Source: Microbispora rosea subsp. aerata (GTDB lineage Bacteria; Actinomycetota; Actinomycetes; Streptosporangiales; Streptosporangiaceae). Taken from it: DNA of 64,000 bases. Positions within the stretch are counted from its first letter, which is position 1. Every line of letters begins with the position of its first letter. Below the pieces are notes generated by a model that was not told the origin of the DNA, ran no database searches, and worked only from the letters and a program-made list of their open reading frames with translations. Position numbers and translations under genes: made by a program. The stretch covers positions 148,621 to 212,620 of the forward strand of contig NZ_BMPY01000011.1 of NCBI RefSeq assembly GCF_014647835.1, read 5' to 3'. Below are positions 25,663 to 34,105 of this stretch, in pieces.

Positions 25663-26388
25663 CGCGGCACGCGCCTGGCCCACGACGGGCTCGCGGGCGG
25701 CGAGAGCCAGGCCGACGTCGCGGAGCTGCTTGGCCCTGTGCAACTGCGATCTCCAGTCGGTGCCGGTCGCCCGGTGCGACATGTCGACCTCGACCTCGAT
25801 CACCCGGAAGCCCTTCCTGAGCAGGTCGACGGTCATGCCGGTCTCGACGCCGAAGCCGTAGGCGAGCGGCCGGGCCGCCTCGAACGCGGCCCTGGTGAGG
25901 CATCGCTGCCCGTTCAGCGGCTGGGTCGCCTCCCAGCCGGTGAGCCGCTTGATGCCGTCTCGGGCCACCCGTACGACGATGCCGTGCCCGCCGAGCTTGA
26001 CCCGGGTCGCGAACTTCGCGATGGCCAGGTCGGCCTCGCCCGCGCGCACCGGCGCGATCAGCGGGAGGGCCGCCGCCGCCGTCTCGCCCAGGTCGGCGTC
26101 GAGGAACAGCAGGTGCCGAGGATTGTCCTCGTCCAGGAGGCGTACGGCCTCGGCCCCGCTCTCCATCGCCGCGGCCTTGCCCCGGTTGCGGCTGTGCCGT
26201 ACGACCCGGGCGCCCGCCGCCCTGGCCACCCGGCCTGTCTCGTCGGACGAGCCGTCGTCGACCACGACCACGAGGTCCACGCCGGGTAGCTTCAGGGCGG
26301 CGGTCACGGTGGCGCCGATCCGGTCGGCCTCGTCCTTCGCCGGGATCACCACCGCGGTGTCCGGCTCTGGCACTGCCAGCTCCCCCAT
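25642..26388 (-). CDS. GT2-family glycosyltransferase (GpgS/dolichol-phosphate-mannose-synthase-like)
   Basis: A 248-residue soluble GT-A fold enzyme: VVIPAKDEADRIGATV (residues 13-28), VVVDDGSSDETGR (40-52) and the metal-binding LFLDADLGE (93-101). It transfers a sugar from a nucleotide donor. Context among lipid-linked mannosyltransferases suggests polyprenyl-phosphate sugar synthesis or glucosyl-3-phosphoglycerate synthesis, but the acceptor cannot be fixed. It has no membrane helix. The stop codon lies within a tandem repeat. It starts 4 bases after the STAS gene stop, so the two are probably cotranscribed. Confidence 0.82.
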   Translation of the reverse strand: MGELAVPEPDTAVVIPAKDEADRIGATVTAALKLPGVDLVVVVDDGSSDETGRVARAAGARVVRHSRNRGKAAAMESGAEAVRLLDEDNPRHLLFLDADLGETAAAALPLIAPVRAGEADLAIAKFATRVKLGGHGIVVRVARDGIKRLTGWEATQPLNGQRCLTRAAFEAARPLAYGFGVETGMTVDLLRKGFRVIEVEVDMSHRATGTDWRSQLHRAKQLRDVGLALAAREPVVGQARAALRPPRR

Positions 26389-26392
26389 GCGC

Positions 26393-26779
26393 CTAGCCCT
26401 GGTGCTCGGCCGTGAGCAGGTCGGCGGGCACCGTGTCGTGCACCGTGAACACCGAGTCCAGGCCGGTGACCTGGAGAATCTTGCGTACCGCCGGTCTTGG
26501 CGCCGCCACCTCCAGCGTGCCTCCCCGCTCGCGCAGCCGCTTGAGCGCCGACAGCAGCACGTTCATGCCGGTGGAGTCGCAGAACTCCACTCCGGACATG
26601 TCGATGACCACACGGTCCGGCCCGGTCTCCAGCAGACGGGTGAACTCCGCCTGCAGCCGGGGCGCGGTATATAGGTCGATTTCGCCGAAGACGGCCATGA
26701 CGGCCTGACCGGCGTGGGATTGCGTCGCGACTTTGAGCTCCACGAGGCGCACACTAGCGTCGTACCGGCCTCGGGTCAC
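26393..26779 (-). CDS. STAS-domain anti-sigma-factor antagonist
   Basis: A 128-residue single STAS domain with the phosphorylatable serine (about Ser69) in EFCDSTGMNVL. Anti-anti-sigma factors of the RsbV/SpoIIAA type bind an RsbW-like kinase when dephosphorylated and so free a sigma factor. An RsbW-like gene lies 5 kb away (31334-31786) and a SpoIIE-type phosphatase at the right edge, but pairing is not proven. The start is uncertain: GTG 26779 follows GGAG closely, and GTG 26752 is also possible. Confidence 0.87.
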   Translation of the reverse strand: MTRGRYDASVRLVELKVATQSHAGQAVMAVFGEIDLYTAPRLQAEFTRLLETGPDRVVIDMSGVEFCDSTGMNVLLSALKRLRERGGTLEVAAPRPAVRKILQVTGLDSVFTVHDTVPADLLTAEHQG

Positions 26780-26968
26780 GCTCCATCAGATTCCTCGAAG
26801 AGTCGTCCGCCCTTTGTCCCCGATTTCGGCCCCATGTAAACGCGGAGTGCGCGAAGCTTGACGCTATGCGACACCGGCGTCGCCGGATGGAGGGCCCGGA
26901 ACCTCCGCGTCTTGGTCGTCACTTCGAATAAGGAGGGCGGGCGCCACGCACAGCGGGCCCGAGAGCAG

Positions 26969-27406
26969 ATGAACAGTGAGATACCCGAGGACCCCCAGCG
27001 GCGAGTGCTGCGCGAGCACCTGGAGACCATCCAGGTCCGTACGGAGAAGGCGTCGTCATGGCGCGAGGCGGCCGAGCCGCTGCGCGGCCTGGTCAACCGT
27101 GAAGGGTATGTCCCGGTCAGCGCCCGGCTGGCGGCCGAGGACCTCGATTTCCTCGCCGAGGCGCGCGAGGAGCTGCTGAGCTTCTCCGAGCTCGGCATCC
27201 GGCTGCTCGACCTGCATCAGCCGAGGGACGCCGGCGGCATCTCGAGCGACCCGGCCAACCCGATCCTGCGGTGCCGAAGCTGCATGTGGCGCTGGCCGTG
27301 CCCCACGTTCCGGGTCATGGCGGAGGCGTTCACCCCCCGCCAGCGGGAGGCCGCCCCGGACGCCCCTCCCTGGCGCGGCCAGCTGGAGCATCAAGGCGAC
27401 GCGTGA
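26969..27406 (+). CDS. Conserved hypothetical protein with C-x2-C-x4-C motif
   Basis: A 145-residue protein with no assigned function. The N-terminal two-thirds is helical and charged. A conserved-looking segment near the C-terminus, DPANPILRCRSCMWRWPCP (about residues 94-112), holds three cysteines spaced C-x2-C-x4-C that could bind zinc or be redox active. The ATG was chosen after GAGAG; upstream codons in frame do not look coding. Similar cysteine-containing small proteins occur next to signalling genes in streptomycetes (from memory). It is alone on its strand between the STAS gene and the two-component pair. Confidence 0.65.
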   Translation: MNSEIPEDPQRRVLREHLETIQVRTEKASSWREAAEPLRGLVNREGYVPVSARLAAEDLDFLAEAREELLSFSELGIRLLDLHQPRDAGGISSDPANPILRCRSCMWRWPCPTFRVMAEAFTPRQREAAPDAPPWRGQLEHQGDA

Positions 27407-27514
27407 CCTCGGCGGCGCGTGCTCCCCTGCCCCGGCGGGCACCGCACCACCGCCGGGGGCGCTGCTCACCATGCCCTTCAGGGCGGGACGGCCGGGAACG
27501 GGCGGGAGTGGGCC

Positions 27515-28630
27515 TCAGGCCAGCGGCAGCGTGATCGTGAACACGCAGCCGGGAGGATGGTTGACCACGCCGATCTCGCCGCCGTGGGCCTCCACGATGC
27601 CGCGCGCGATCGCGAGTCCGAGCCCCGCGCCGCCGTCGGGGCCCGGCGTGCGCGCCGCCTCGCCCCGGAACGCGACGTCGAAGACCCGGGGCAGGTCGTC
27701 CTCCGGGATGCCTCCGCAGCCGTCGAGCACGGACAGGCGGGCGGTCGACTCGCCGGCCACCGCCCGTACGACGACCGTGCCCCCGGGGGGCGTGTGACGG
27801 ATGGCGTTCACCACCAGGTTGCGTACGGCCCGGCCGAGCTGCCCGGCGTCGGCGTACACCGGGACGCGCGGGTCCGCCTCGCCGGTCAGGTGCACGCCCT
27901 CGGCACGGGCGAGCGGCTCGACGGCGGCGAGGGTGTCCGCGACGAGGTCGCCGAGCCCGGTGCGGGTGAGCCTGGGCCGCAGCGACCCCGCGTGGATCCG
28001 CGACAGCTCGAACAGGTCCTCCACCATCCCGGCGAGCCGGTCGACCTCCACCCTGATCTGAACGTGGTAGCGCTTGACGGTCTCGGGGTCGTCGGCCACC
28101 CCGTCCTCCAGGGCCTCCACCATGGCCCGCATGCCGGCGAGGGGAGTGCGCAGGTCGTGACTGACCCACGCCACCAGTTCGCGCCGCGCGCTCTCCAGCG
28201 CCCGCTCGCGCTCGTGGGCCAGCCGCAGCCGCTCGTACGCCTGCTCAAGCGCGGCGGAGATGGTCTGCAGCTCGGCCGGGAGCGGCGCGGGCGGCGGAGT
28301 GAACCGGCCGGACGGCGGCACGCTCTCCAGCGCGCTGACGAGGCTCCTGCTGGCGCGCACCACCGTCCTGGCGTTGACCAGCGCGACCCCGAGCCCCACC
28401 AGGCCGCCGATGGCGACGACGGTCAGCACGATGTTCTTCGGCTCGCCATCGATGATCATGGCGAGCGTGATGGCGACAACCCCGGCCAGCGTCGCGGCGA
28501 CCGTCACGGCGGCGACGACCGCGAGCATCACGCCGATCGACCTGCGGCGCAGCACCCGCAGCAGCGCCAGGCCCAGACCCGCGATGACGAGGCCGAGCCC
28601 GGCGGCGACCGCGACGATCTGGACGATCAC
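27515..28630 (-). CDS. Sensor histidine kinase (HisKA type)
   Basis: A 371-residue kinase with three or four membrane helices in the first 110 residues and very little outside the membrane. A HisKA domain with the H-box WVSHDLRTPLAGM (about residue 170) is followed by HATPase boxes NLVVNAIRHTPP and GAGLGLAIARGIVEAHGG. It is translationally coupled to the response regulator (GTGA, 4-base overlap), so a GTG start is firm. With little extracytoplasmic sequence it probably senses membrane state or a partner protein (inference). Confidence 0.92.
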   Translation of the reverse strand: MIVQIVAVAAGLGLVIAGLGLALLRVLRRRSIGVMLAVVAAVTVAATLAGVVAITLAMIIDGEPKNIVLTVVAIGGLVGLGVALVNARTVVRASRSLVSALESVPPSGRFTPPPAPLPAELQTISAALEQAYERLRLAHERERALESARRELVAWVSHDLRTPLAGMRAMVEALEDGVADDPETVKRYHVQIRVEVDRLAGMVEDLFELSRIHAGSLRPRLTRTGLGDLVADTLAAVEPLARAEGVHLTGEADPRVPVYADAGQLGRAVRNLVVNAIRHTPPGGTVVVRAVAGESTARLSVLDGCGGIPEDDLPRVFDVAFRGEAARTPGPDGGAGLGLAIARGIVEAHGGEIGVVNHPPGCVFTITLPLA

Positions 28631-29340
28631 GACAGCGGCTCGTAGCGGTAGCCGACGCCCCAGACCGTGACGATCCTGCGCGGGTCGGTTGGATCTTCCT
28701 CGATCTTCTCCCGCAGCCTGCGCACGTGGACCGTGACGGTGGAGGAGTCGCCGAACGACCACCCCCACACCTGGTCGAGCAGGGCCGTACGGCTGAACGC
28801 CTGGCGGGGATTGCGCAGCAGGTAGACGAGCAGGTCGAACTCGCGGGCGGTCAGCGTGATCTCCTTGCCGCGCAGGCGCACCTCGTGGGCGCCGACGTCC
28901 ACGACGAGGTCGCCGTCGCGCAGCACGCCCGTGCCGGTGGGCATCAGGGCGCCGCGGGCCCGCCGCAGCACGGACTGCACGCGCAGGGCCAGCTCGCGCG
29001 GGCTGAACGGCTTCGTCACGTAGTCGTCCGCGCCCGTCTCCAGGCCGACCACCCGGTCCATCTCCTCGCCGAGCGCGGTCAGCATGATCACCGGAACGGG
29101 CCGGCGCTCTCGCAGCTTCCGGCATACCTGCAGGCCGTCGAGCTTGGGCAGCATCAAGTCGAGCACCATCAGGTCGGGCGGGTCGGCCAGGGCCCGGCGC
29201 AGCGCCTCGGCCCCGTCGCCCACACACTCGACCTCGTGCCCGTCGCGTTCCAGGTAGCGGGCCACCACCTCGGCGACGGTGGGATCGTCGTCCACCACGA
29301 GGACACGGGCGGGCTTTTGCGGAGTTCTGGGAGAGGGCAC
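28627..29340 (-). CDS. OmpR/PhoB-family response regulator
   Basis: A 237-residue regulator with receiver domain (VLVVDDDP at residues 13-20, phospho-acceptor Asp61 in VLDLMLPKLDG, Lys110 in YVTKPFS) and a C-terminal winged helix (residues 140-235: TAREFDLLVYLLRNP, VTVHVRRLREKIE, VWGVGYRYEP). It is the DNA-binding partner of the kinase that overlaps its stop codon. The GTG start follows GGGGGAC. The target genes are unknown; autoregulation is usual for the family. Confidence 0.95.
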   Translation of the reverse strand: MPSPRTPQKPARVLVVDDDPTVAEVVARYLERDGHEVECVGDGAEALRRALADPPDLMVLDLMLPKLDGLQVCRKLRERRPVPVIMLTALGEEMDRVVGLETGADDYVTKPFSPRELALRVQSVLRRARGALMPTGTGVLRDGDLVVDVGAHEVRLRGKEITLTAREFDLLVYLLRNPRQAFSRTALLDQVWGWSFGDSSTVTVHVRRLREKIEEDPTDPRRIVTVWGVGYRYEPLS

Positions 29341-29709
29341 GTCCCCCACGGTACGTGTCCCCGGCAACCAGGCCGAGACCTCGTCATCGCCTCGTAAGAA
29401 CCTGCTTTCCCGCCTGCAGAGATCGGCGGCCGGTGAGGTGGGAGCGGGTGCCGCATATCGCCGTCCGCCGCCTCGTCTCACCGCGGCGGGCGATGCCCGC
29501 GACCCGCAGGCCGGCAGCGTGTCGCCGTCAAGCGCGGCCGGTGCGTAACCCGCGGCTGCGGCAGGCCGCGCCCGCCACCGCGCGCCGAGGCCGGGGGCAT
29601 GGCGCCGCGGGCCGTCGTGGGCTTTCCCCGAGGCCCCGCCCGGGGCCGCCCATCCTCTCTGTCGGCACCGGGGTCGGCTCGGCAGCCGAGACGTCATGAC
29701 GATCTGTAG
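29341..29709. other. Gap without a supported gene
   Basis: No frame with acceptable start and composition was found. The stretch 29480-29660 is extremely GC-rich with many short inverted repeats. Confidence 0.4.
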
Positions 29710-29744
29710 GTGAATCACGACTGAACGCGGTGATTCACGTGAAA
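29710..29744. promoter_or_regulatory. Operator-like inverted repeats
   Basis: GTGAATCAC and GTGATTCAC (29710-29718, 29730-29738) form a perfect 9-base dyad with an 11-base centre. The right arm overlaps a second perfect palindrome TTCACGTGAA (29735-29744). They lie about 80 bases upstream of the small membrane gene and look like binding sites for a dimeric regulator. Confidence 0.5.
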
Positions 29745-29820
29745 CCTTCCGGTCGCGGCTATGGGGATCCGATTCCCGATCAGGCGCGCGGTTGTCGGTC
29801 CCACCGCGTACCTTGTGGCT

Positions 29821-29988
29821 ATGGCCCGTATCGTGCTGACCGTACTGGGGATCCTCGCGGCCCTCTGGCTGGTGTTCGGATTCGTGATCCCCGCGCTGTT
29901 CGCGACGCTGAAGTTCCTGTTCGTCATCGGGATCATCGCCCTCGTCGCCGTGGTCGCGGTCACCGTCGTGGGGAAGCTCTCCCGCTGA
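29821..29988 (+). CDS. Small membrane protein (55 aa)
   Basis: A 55-residue protein consisting almost only of two hydrophobic helices (residues 4-24 and 29-50) with a short basic end. A -10 box TACCTT at 29809-29814 is placed so that transcription starts at the ATG, giving a leaderless mRNA; a longer reading from 29761 would run across this promoter. The next gene starts one base after its stop, and a YidC paralogue follows, so it may assist insertion of membrane proteins (inference from context only). Confidence 0.65.
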   Translation: MARIVLTVLGILAALWLVFGFVIPALFATLKFLFVIGIIALVAVVAVTVVGKLSR

Positions 29989-29989
29989 C

Positions 29990-30271
29990 GTGAACGCTCT
30001 CCAGGCCGTCATCGGATCGCTCGTCTGGCTGCTGGCCGAGGTGGCCGCCGGGTCCGCGGGCCCCGGCACGCTGACCGCGGTCGGCCTGACCGGCGTGGCC
30101 GTCCTGGTGTTCGCCTGGATGCTCTACCGGCTGACCGGCGTCCCCGTTTTTCGTCAGGGGCCGGACAGGCCGTCGCACACCGGTGAGACGGCGATGGTCA
30201 GGCTGCGCGACCCCGGCACGCCTGGCCGTCCCCGTCCCCGCGCACCATCGGGAAGCCCCGCGCTCGTCTGA
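29990..30271 (+). CDS. DUF6412-like small membrane protein
   Basis: A 93-residue protein with two membrane helices (about residues 5-20 and 28-47) and a Pro/Arg-rich tail ending in RDPGTPGRPRPRAPS, which is characteristic of small proteins encoded just upstream of a second YidC in many actinobacteria. The function is unknown. The GTG start lies one base after the previous stop, implying coupled translation. Confidence 0.7.
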   Translation: MNALQAVIGSLVWLLAEVAAGSAGPGTLTAVGLTGVAVLVFAWMLYRLTGVPVFRQGPDRPSHTGETAMVRLRDPGTPGRPRPRAPSGSPALV

Positions 30272-30344
30272 CCGGCGACCCGGTCGCGAGCGCTTTCGTC
30301 ATGCCCTCATTCACCAGTAGAAACGCGCAGACGAAAGGCTTCCC

Positions 30345-31007
30345 GTGTTCGACTTCGTGCTCGACCCCGCCTACCGGCTCATCGACGCGCTCAGCCATGT
30401 CACCGGCGCCGGACTCGCGATCGTCCTGGTCACCCTCGCCGTACGGCTGTCGCTGCTGCCGCTGAGCATCCGCGTCGCCCGCGCGCAGCGCATCCGGATG
30501 CGGCTCGCTCCCCAGGTGGAGAAGCTGCGCACGCGGTGGAAGAACAACCCCCGGCGGCTCCTGCGCGAGGTGAACGCGTTGTACGCCAAGGAGGGCGTCG
30601 GCCAGTTCACCGGCTATCTTCCGGCGTTCGCGCAGTCGCCGTTCTTCATGGTGACCTACCGGTTGTTCACCGCCGCCGTGATCGCCGGGCACCCTAACCT
30701 GCTGCTCGCGCAGAGCGTGCTCGGCGTGCCGCTGGGGGAGCACCTCGCGGCGGTGGTCGCCGGGGCGGGCCTGATCAGCCCTCAGGTCGCGGTGTTCGCC
30801 GGGCTGCTCGCGCTGCTCGTGGCCGTGGCCGTGATCGCCGCTCGCAGGGTCGAGCCCACGGCGCCGATGCGGCCCCTGGCGGTCCTGACGCCGTTCTGGA
30901 CCGTCGCCGCGGCGGCCTTCCTCCCGCTCGCGGCGGGCATCTACCTGCTCGTGAGCAGCGCCTGGACGACGGCCGAGCGGGCCGTGCTCTACCCGCGCGC
31001 GGCGTGA
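30345..31007 (+). CDS. YidC/Oxa1-family membrane protein insertase (short paralogue)
   Basis: A 220-residue protein with the five-helix Oxa1 core and no large periplasmic domain. The positively charged groove is suggested by LAVRLSLLPLSIRVARAQR (residues 27-45) and the coiled region QVEKLRTRWKNNPRRLLREVNALYAKEGV is C1-loop-like. It inserts proteins into the membrane alone or with SecYEG. The main YidC of actinobacteria is encoded beside rpmH/rnpA at oriC, so this is a second, specialised copy. AAAGG lies five bases before the GTG. It forms an operon with two small membrane proteins. Confidence 0.88.
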   Translation: MFDFVLDPAYRLIDALSHVTGAGLAIVLVTLAVRLSLLPLSIRVARAQRIRMRLAPQVEKLRTRWKNNPRRLLREVNALYAKEGVGQFTGYLPAFAQSPFFMVTYRLFTAAVIAGHPNLLLAQSVLGVPLGEHLAAVVAGAGLISPQVAVFAGLLALLVAVAVIAARRVEPTAPMRPLAVLTPFWTVAAAAFLPLAAGIYLLVSSAWTTAERAVLYPRAA

Positions 31008-31333
31008 CGCCGGGAAAGCTCGGACACCGACCGCCTGACCGGCGACCACACGATCGTGACCGGATGCCGACCGCCCGGCCGGTGGCCGCGCGATCGTGTC
31101 CTGGGCGACGGGGAGGACGTCCGCGATCCCCCGGCCGGGGTGTCACGCGTCTGACCCGGGTGAGGCCGGTTCGCGCCGCCGACCCGGGCCGGGGGGCATA
31201 CGCGCCGTCCCGAGTTGAGTCGACGCACGCCTCCCCAGGCGCAGCGGTCCACGTCTTCCCCGGGGGAAGCCGGCGCGCGGCTCCCCCGTGCCGCGGCGGT
31301 GCGGGCCGTCAGGCGGCACCGGACGGGGAGCGC
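31008..31333. other. Gap without a supported gene
   Basis: No credible frame was found. The repeated word CGACCGCC/CGATCGTG near 31020-31100 gives two short direct repeats (GACCGCCTGACCGGCGACCA and a similar copy). This may hold the 3' end signals of the YidC operon. Confidence 0.4.
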
Positions 31334-31786
31334 TCAGCCGACCTCGCGCAGCACCGGGGTTTCAGACAACTCGGGATGTCCATTCCGGGCGGGCCACGAG
31401 GCGGGGACGACGGCCCAGACGGTGGTCGCCTCCTCCTCGTGCCTGACCCCCCAGCGCTCGGCGAGGTATTCGACGATGCCGAGCCCGCGGCCTCCGAGGG
31501 ACGACAGGGTCGGGTGGCCCGCACGGGGTTCCGTACACGCGCCGCCGTCGCTCACGGCCACCTCGACCTGGTCCTGCGACCAGAACCAGGCCACTTTGAG
31601 CTGGCCGGACGGGAGAGGGTGGGCGTGGCGCAACGCGTTGCTCAGCAGTTCGCTCATGATCAGCACAACGTCGTCGACGGCGGAGGCGAGCAGCCCCGCG
31701 TTCGAAAGTTCGGCGCTGAGGCGCTGACGTGCGACAGCCACGCTCGACGGTGCGTACGGCAGCATCACAACGCTCGACGCACTCAC
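31334..31786 (-). CDS. RsbW-like anti-sigma-factor serine kinase (HATPase_c_2)
   Basis: A 150-residue GHKL ATPase domain with LIMSELLSNALRHA (N-box, residues 42-55), VSDGG (78-82) and GRGLGIVEYLAERWGV (99-114). Proteins of this type either hold a sigma factor and phosphorylate a STAS antagonist or act as stand-alone phospho-relays in actinobacteria. No sigma gene is adjacent. GTG 31786 was taken as start because GGGGAG precedes it, but GTG 31768 or ATG 31765 is equally possible. Confidence 0.87.
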   Translation of the reverse strand: MSASSVVMLPYAPSSVAVARQRLSAELSNAGLLASAVDDVVLIMSELLSNALRHAHPLPSGQLKVAWFWSQDQVEVAVSDGGACTEPRAGHPTLSSLGGRGLGIVEYLAERWGVRHEEEATTVWAVVPASWPARNGHPELSETPVLREVG

Positions 31787-31933
31787 CTCCCCGTTCCCCC
31801 CGTTTCTGCTGCACGAGCCAGTACGACCGAAATGCCCCGCTTACTCGGCCGGGAAACCGTGCCCCGGATCACAGCTTGTGCACATTGGACAATAGTTGAG
31901 TCCTTAAGTGGTGACGCCACGCTCCGATCTGTC

Positions 31934-34000
31934 TTATCGGGATGAAGATCCTGCGGAGTTCAACACCACCCGCATCCGGGTCCCCCCACCCGATCGGGGC
32001 AGCGCGGAAACATCCCCGCCCTGGGCCCGGGCGAGGTTGCGCACGATGTAGAGCCCGAGCCCGACCCCGCCGAACCTGCGCCGGTTGCCGCTGTCGGCCT
32101 GGACGAACCGCTCGAAGATCCGCTCACGGTCGCCGGGCGCGATGCCCACTCCCTCGTCGTCCACCACCAGCACGACCCGGTCGTCCTCCGGCCATGCCTC
32201 GACCCGGATGAGACCCCCGTCGGGGGAGTATTTGAACGCGTTCTCCAGGAGCTGGGCCAGGAGGATGTCGGTGGCCAGCGCGTCCCCGTACACGAGGGGG
32301 AGATCGGGCGGGATGTCCACCTCCAGCCGGTGCCGGTCGGACAGGACCGGCAGCCCGAGCGTCGCCGCGTGCACCCGGTCGGCCAGGTCGAAGGGCTCGA
32401 CCTTGACCTTCAGCTCCTCCGCGCCCGCCCGCGCGCCGAGCAGGAGATGGTCCATGAGCTGCCCGAGCGAGCGGGCGCGCTCGGCGATCGTGTGGACCGC
32501 CGACCGCCGCTCCGCGTCCGACAGGTGGTCCCAGCGGGAGTCGAGCGTGCTGGCGAAGCCGTGCACGATCGTGATCGGCGTGCGCAGCTCGTGGCTGGTG
32601 GTGGCGAGGAAGAGGTCCTTGGCCTCCTCGAGCTCCTTGGCCCGGGTCACGTCGCGGAAGTCGACGACGGTCTCCCCGGTCTCCCGGATCTCCGCGCACA
32701 ACACGTCGAGCCATCGGCCGGACGGGAGCTGGAAGGTGAGCTTCTCCCCCGGCTCCGGCAGCGGGAACGGCGGCGGCCCGCCGATCGCCTGGTCCGCCGG
32801 AAGGCCGGTCAGCTCGGCCGCCGCCGGGTTCCACCGCACGACCACGCCCTCGCCGTCGAGCACCGCGATGCCGTCGGCGCTGGCGTCGAAGACGGCCCGC
32901 TCGTGCGCGCGCTGCCGCACCGCCTCCTGGTACGCCATGGCGTTGGCGACCGCGATGCCGGCGTGCCCGGCGAGCAGTTCGAGCAGTTCGAGCTCCAGAT
33001 GGCTCGCCTTGCGCCGGGCGAACAGCGCGTAGAGCGCTCCATAAGGGCGCCCGCCCACGGCCGCGATGCCGACGGCGATCGTGTGCAGGCCGGGCAGGCG
33101 CGCCCAGATCAGGTCGGGGAAGCCCTCCGGGCCCGTCTCGAGCAGCACGGTCTTGCCGGTGCGCAGCAGCTTGGCGACCAGGCTCGTGTGCAGGTCGGCG
33201 GTGGCCCCGCGCAGCGTCTCGGGCAACTGGTGCACACCGACCAGGCGCAGCCGGTCGCCCTCGATGGACACGAACCCCCCGGCGTCCGCGCCGGTCAGCT
33301 CGGTCAGGCTCGCGGCGATGCGGTCGAGCACGACGGGCAGGTCGAGCTCGGCGTTGATGTCGCCGACCACGTCGGTCAGGCGGCGCACCAGCCGGGCGCG
33401 GCGCACCATCCTGCCGTGCGCCGCGTCGTCGTCCTCGGTCGCGTGGTAGACGTTCACGTAGCCCAGCAGGGCGCCGGCCGGCGAGCACAACGCGCTCGTG
33501 TCGACCCGCAGGTCGAGCATCCGGCCGTCGCGGTGCAGGCGCTTGGTGCTCAGCGAGACCCGGCCGCCCGCGCGTACGCGTTCGAGCACGGCGTGGTGCT
33601 CGGCCATCAGCTCGTGGGGCACGATCGGGGCGCGTCTGCCGAGCAGTTCGGCCGCGGTCCAGCCGAACAGCCGCTCGGCCGCGGCGTTCCAGCTCAGCAC
33701 GGCCAGGTCGCGGTCGAGCGCGACGATCGCGTCGGGGGAGCCGGCCAGGATCGCGCGCGCGAGCCCCTCCTCGACGTCGCCGAAAGCCGCGTCGCCGCAG
33801 GCGGCGTCACCGAGAGCCCCGTCTCCGAGAACCCCGTCTCGGAGAACCCGGTCGCCGGGAGCCCCCTCACCGAGACCCGCGTCGCCGAGACCCGCGTCGC
33901 CGAAGGTCGCGGTGTCCGGGGCCGCGGCATGAGGCGTCGCGGCGTCGGGGACCGCGGAGGCGAGATCGGTCGCCCGGCCGTCCACGCTGCTGTCACCCAC
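31934..34000 (-). CDS. PAS-GAF-PAS sensor histidine kinase with pentapeptide-like N-terminal repeats
   Basis: A 688-residue cytosolic kinase. Residues 31-76 consist of nine five-residue repeats (consensus A/G-L-G-D-A). They are followed by PAS1 (about 80-190, DAIVALDRDLAVLSWNAAAERLFG), a GAF domain (about 215-360), PAS2 (about 370-460), HisKA with LATTSHELRTPITIVHGF and HATPase with LLENAFKYSPDGG and GGVGLGLYIVRNLA. It has no membrane helix. It probably senses a cytosolic ligand or redox signal by PAS/GAF. No response regulator is adjacent, so it is an orphan kinase. The start is a GTG with a weak ribosome-binding site; a later start beyond the repeats is possible. Confidence 0.88.
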   Translation of the reverse strand: MGDSSVDGRATDLASAVPDAATPHAAAPDTATFGDAGLGDAGLGEGAPGDRVLRDGVLGDGALGDAACGDAAFGDVEEGLARAILAGSPDAIVALDRDLAVLSWNAAAERLFGWTAAELLGRRAPIVPHELMAEHHAVLERVRAGGRVSLSTKRLHRDGRMLDLRVDTSALCSPAGALLGYVNVYHATEDDDAAHGRMVRRARLVRRLTDVVGDINAELDLPVVLDRIAASLTELTGADAGGFVSIEGDRLRLVGVHQLPETLRGATADLHTSLVAKLLRTGKTVLLETGPEGFPDLIWARLPGLHTIAVGIAAVGGRPYGALYALFARRKASHLELELLELLAGHAGIAVANAMAYQEAVRQRAHERAVFDASADGIAVLDGEGVVVRWNPAAAELTGLPADQAIGGPPPFPLPEPGEKLTFQLPSGRWLDVLCAEIRETGETVVDFRDVTRAKELEEAKDLFLATTSHELRTPITIVHGFASTLDSRWDHLSDAERRSAVHTIAERARSLGQLMDHLLLGARAGAEELKVKVEPFDLADRVHAATLGLPVLSDRHRLEVDIPPDLPLVYGDALATDILLAQLLENAFKYSPDGGLIRVEAWPEDDRVVLVVDDEGVGIAPGDRERIFERFVQADSGNRRRFGGVGLGLYIVRNLARAQGGDVSALPRSGGGTRMRVVLNSAGSSSR
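33773..33910 (-). repeat. 15-bp minisatellite in the sensor kinase gene
   Basis: Nine tandem 15-base units (GCGTCACCGAGAGCC-like on the plus strand) encode the five-residue repeats of the kinase N-terminus. The unit is a multiple of three, so copy-number changes would keep the frame. Confidence 0.8.
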
Positions 34001-34105
34001 GCCCCCATCGTGCCTTCTTTCACCTTTTGATCATGGGCTTTTCCATCACCTCGCGACCGCTCCGATACGCTGCCGTGCACGGAGTGAAGAGAAAGTGGGG
34101 CGCCC

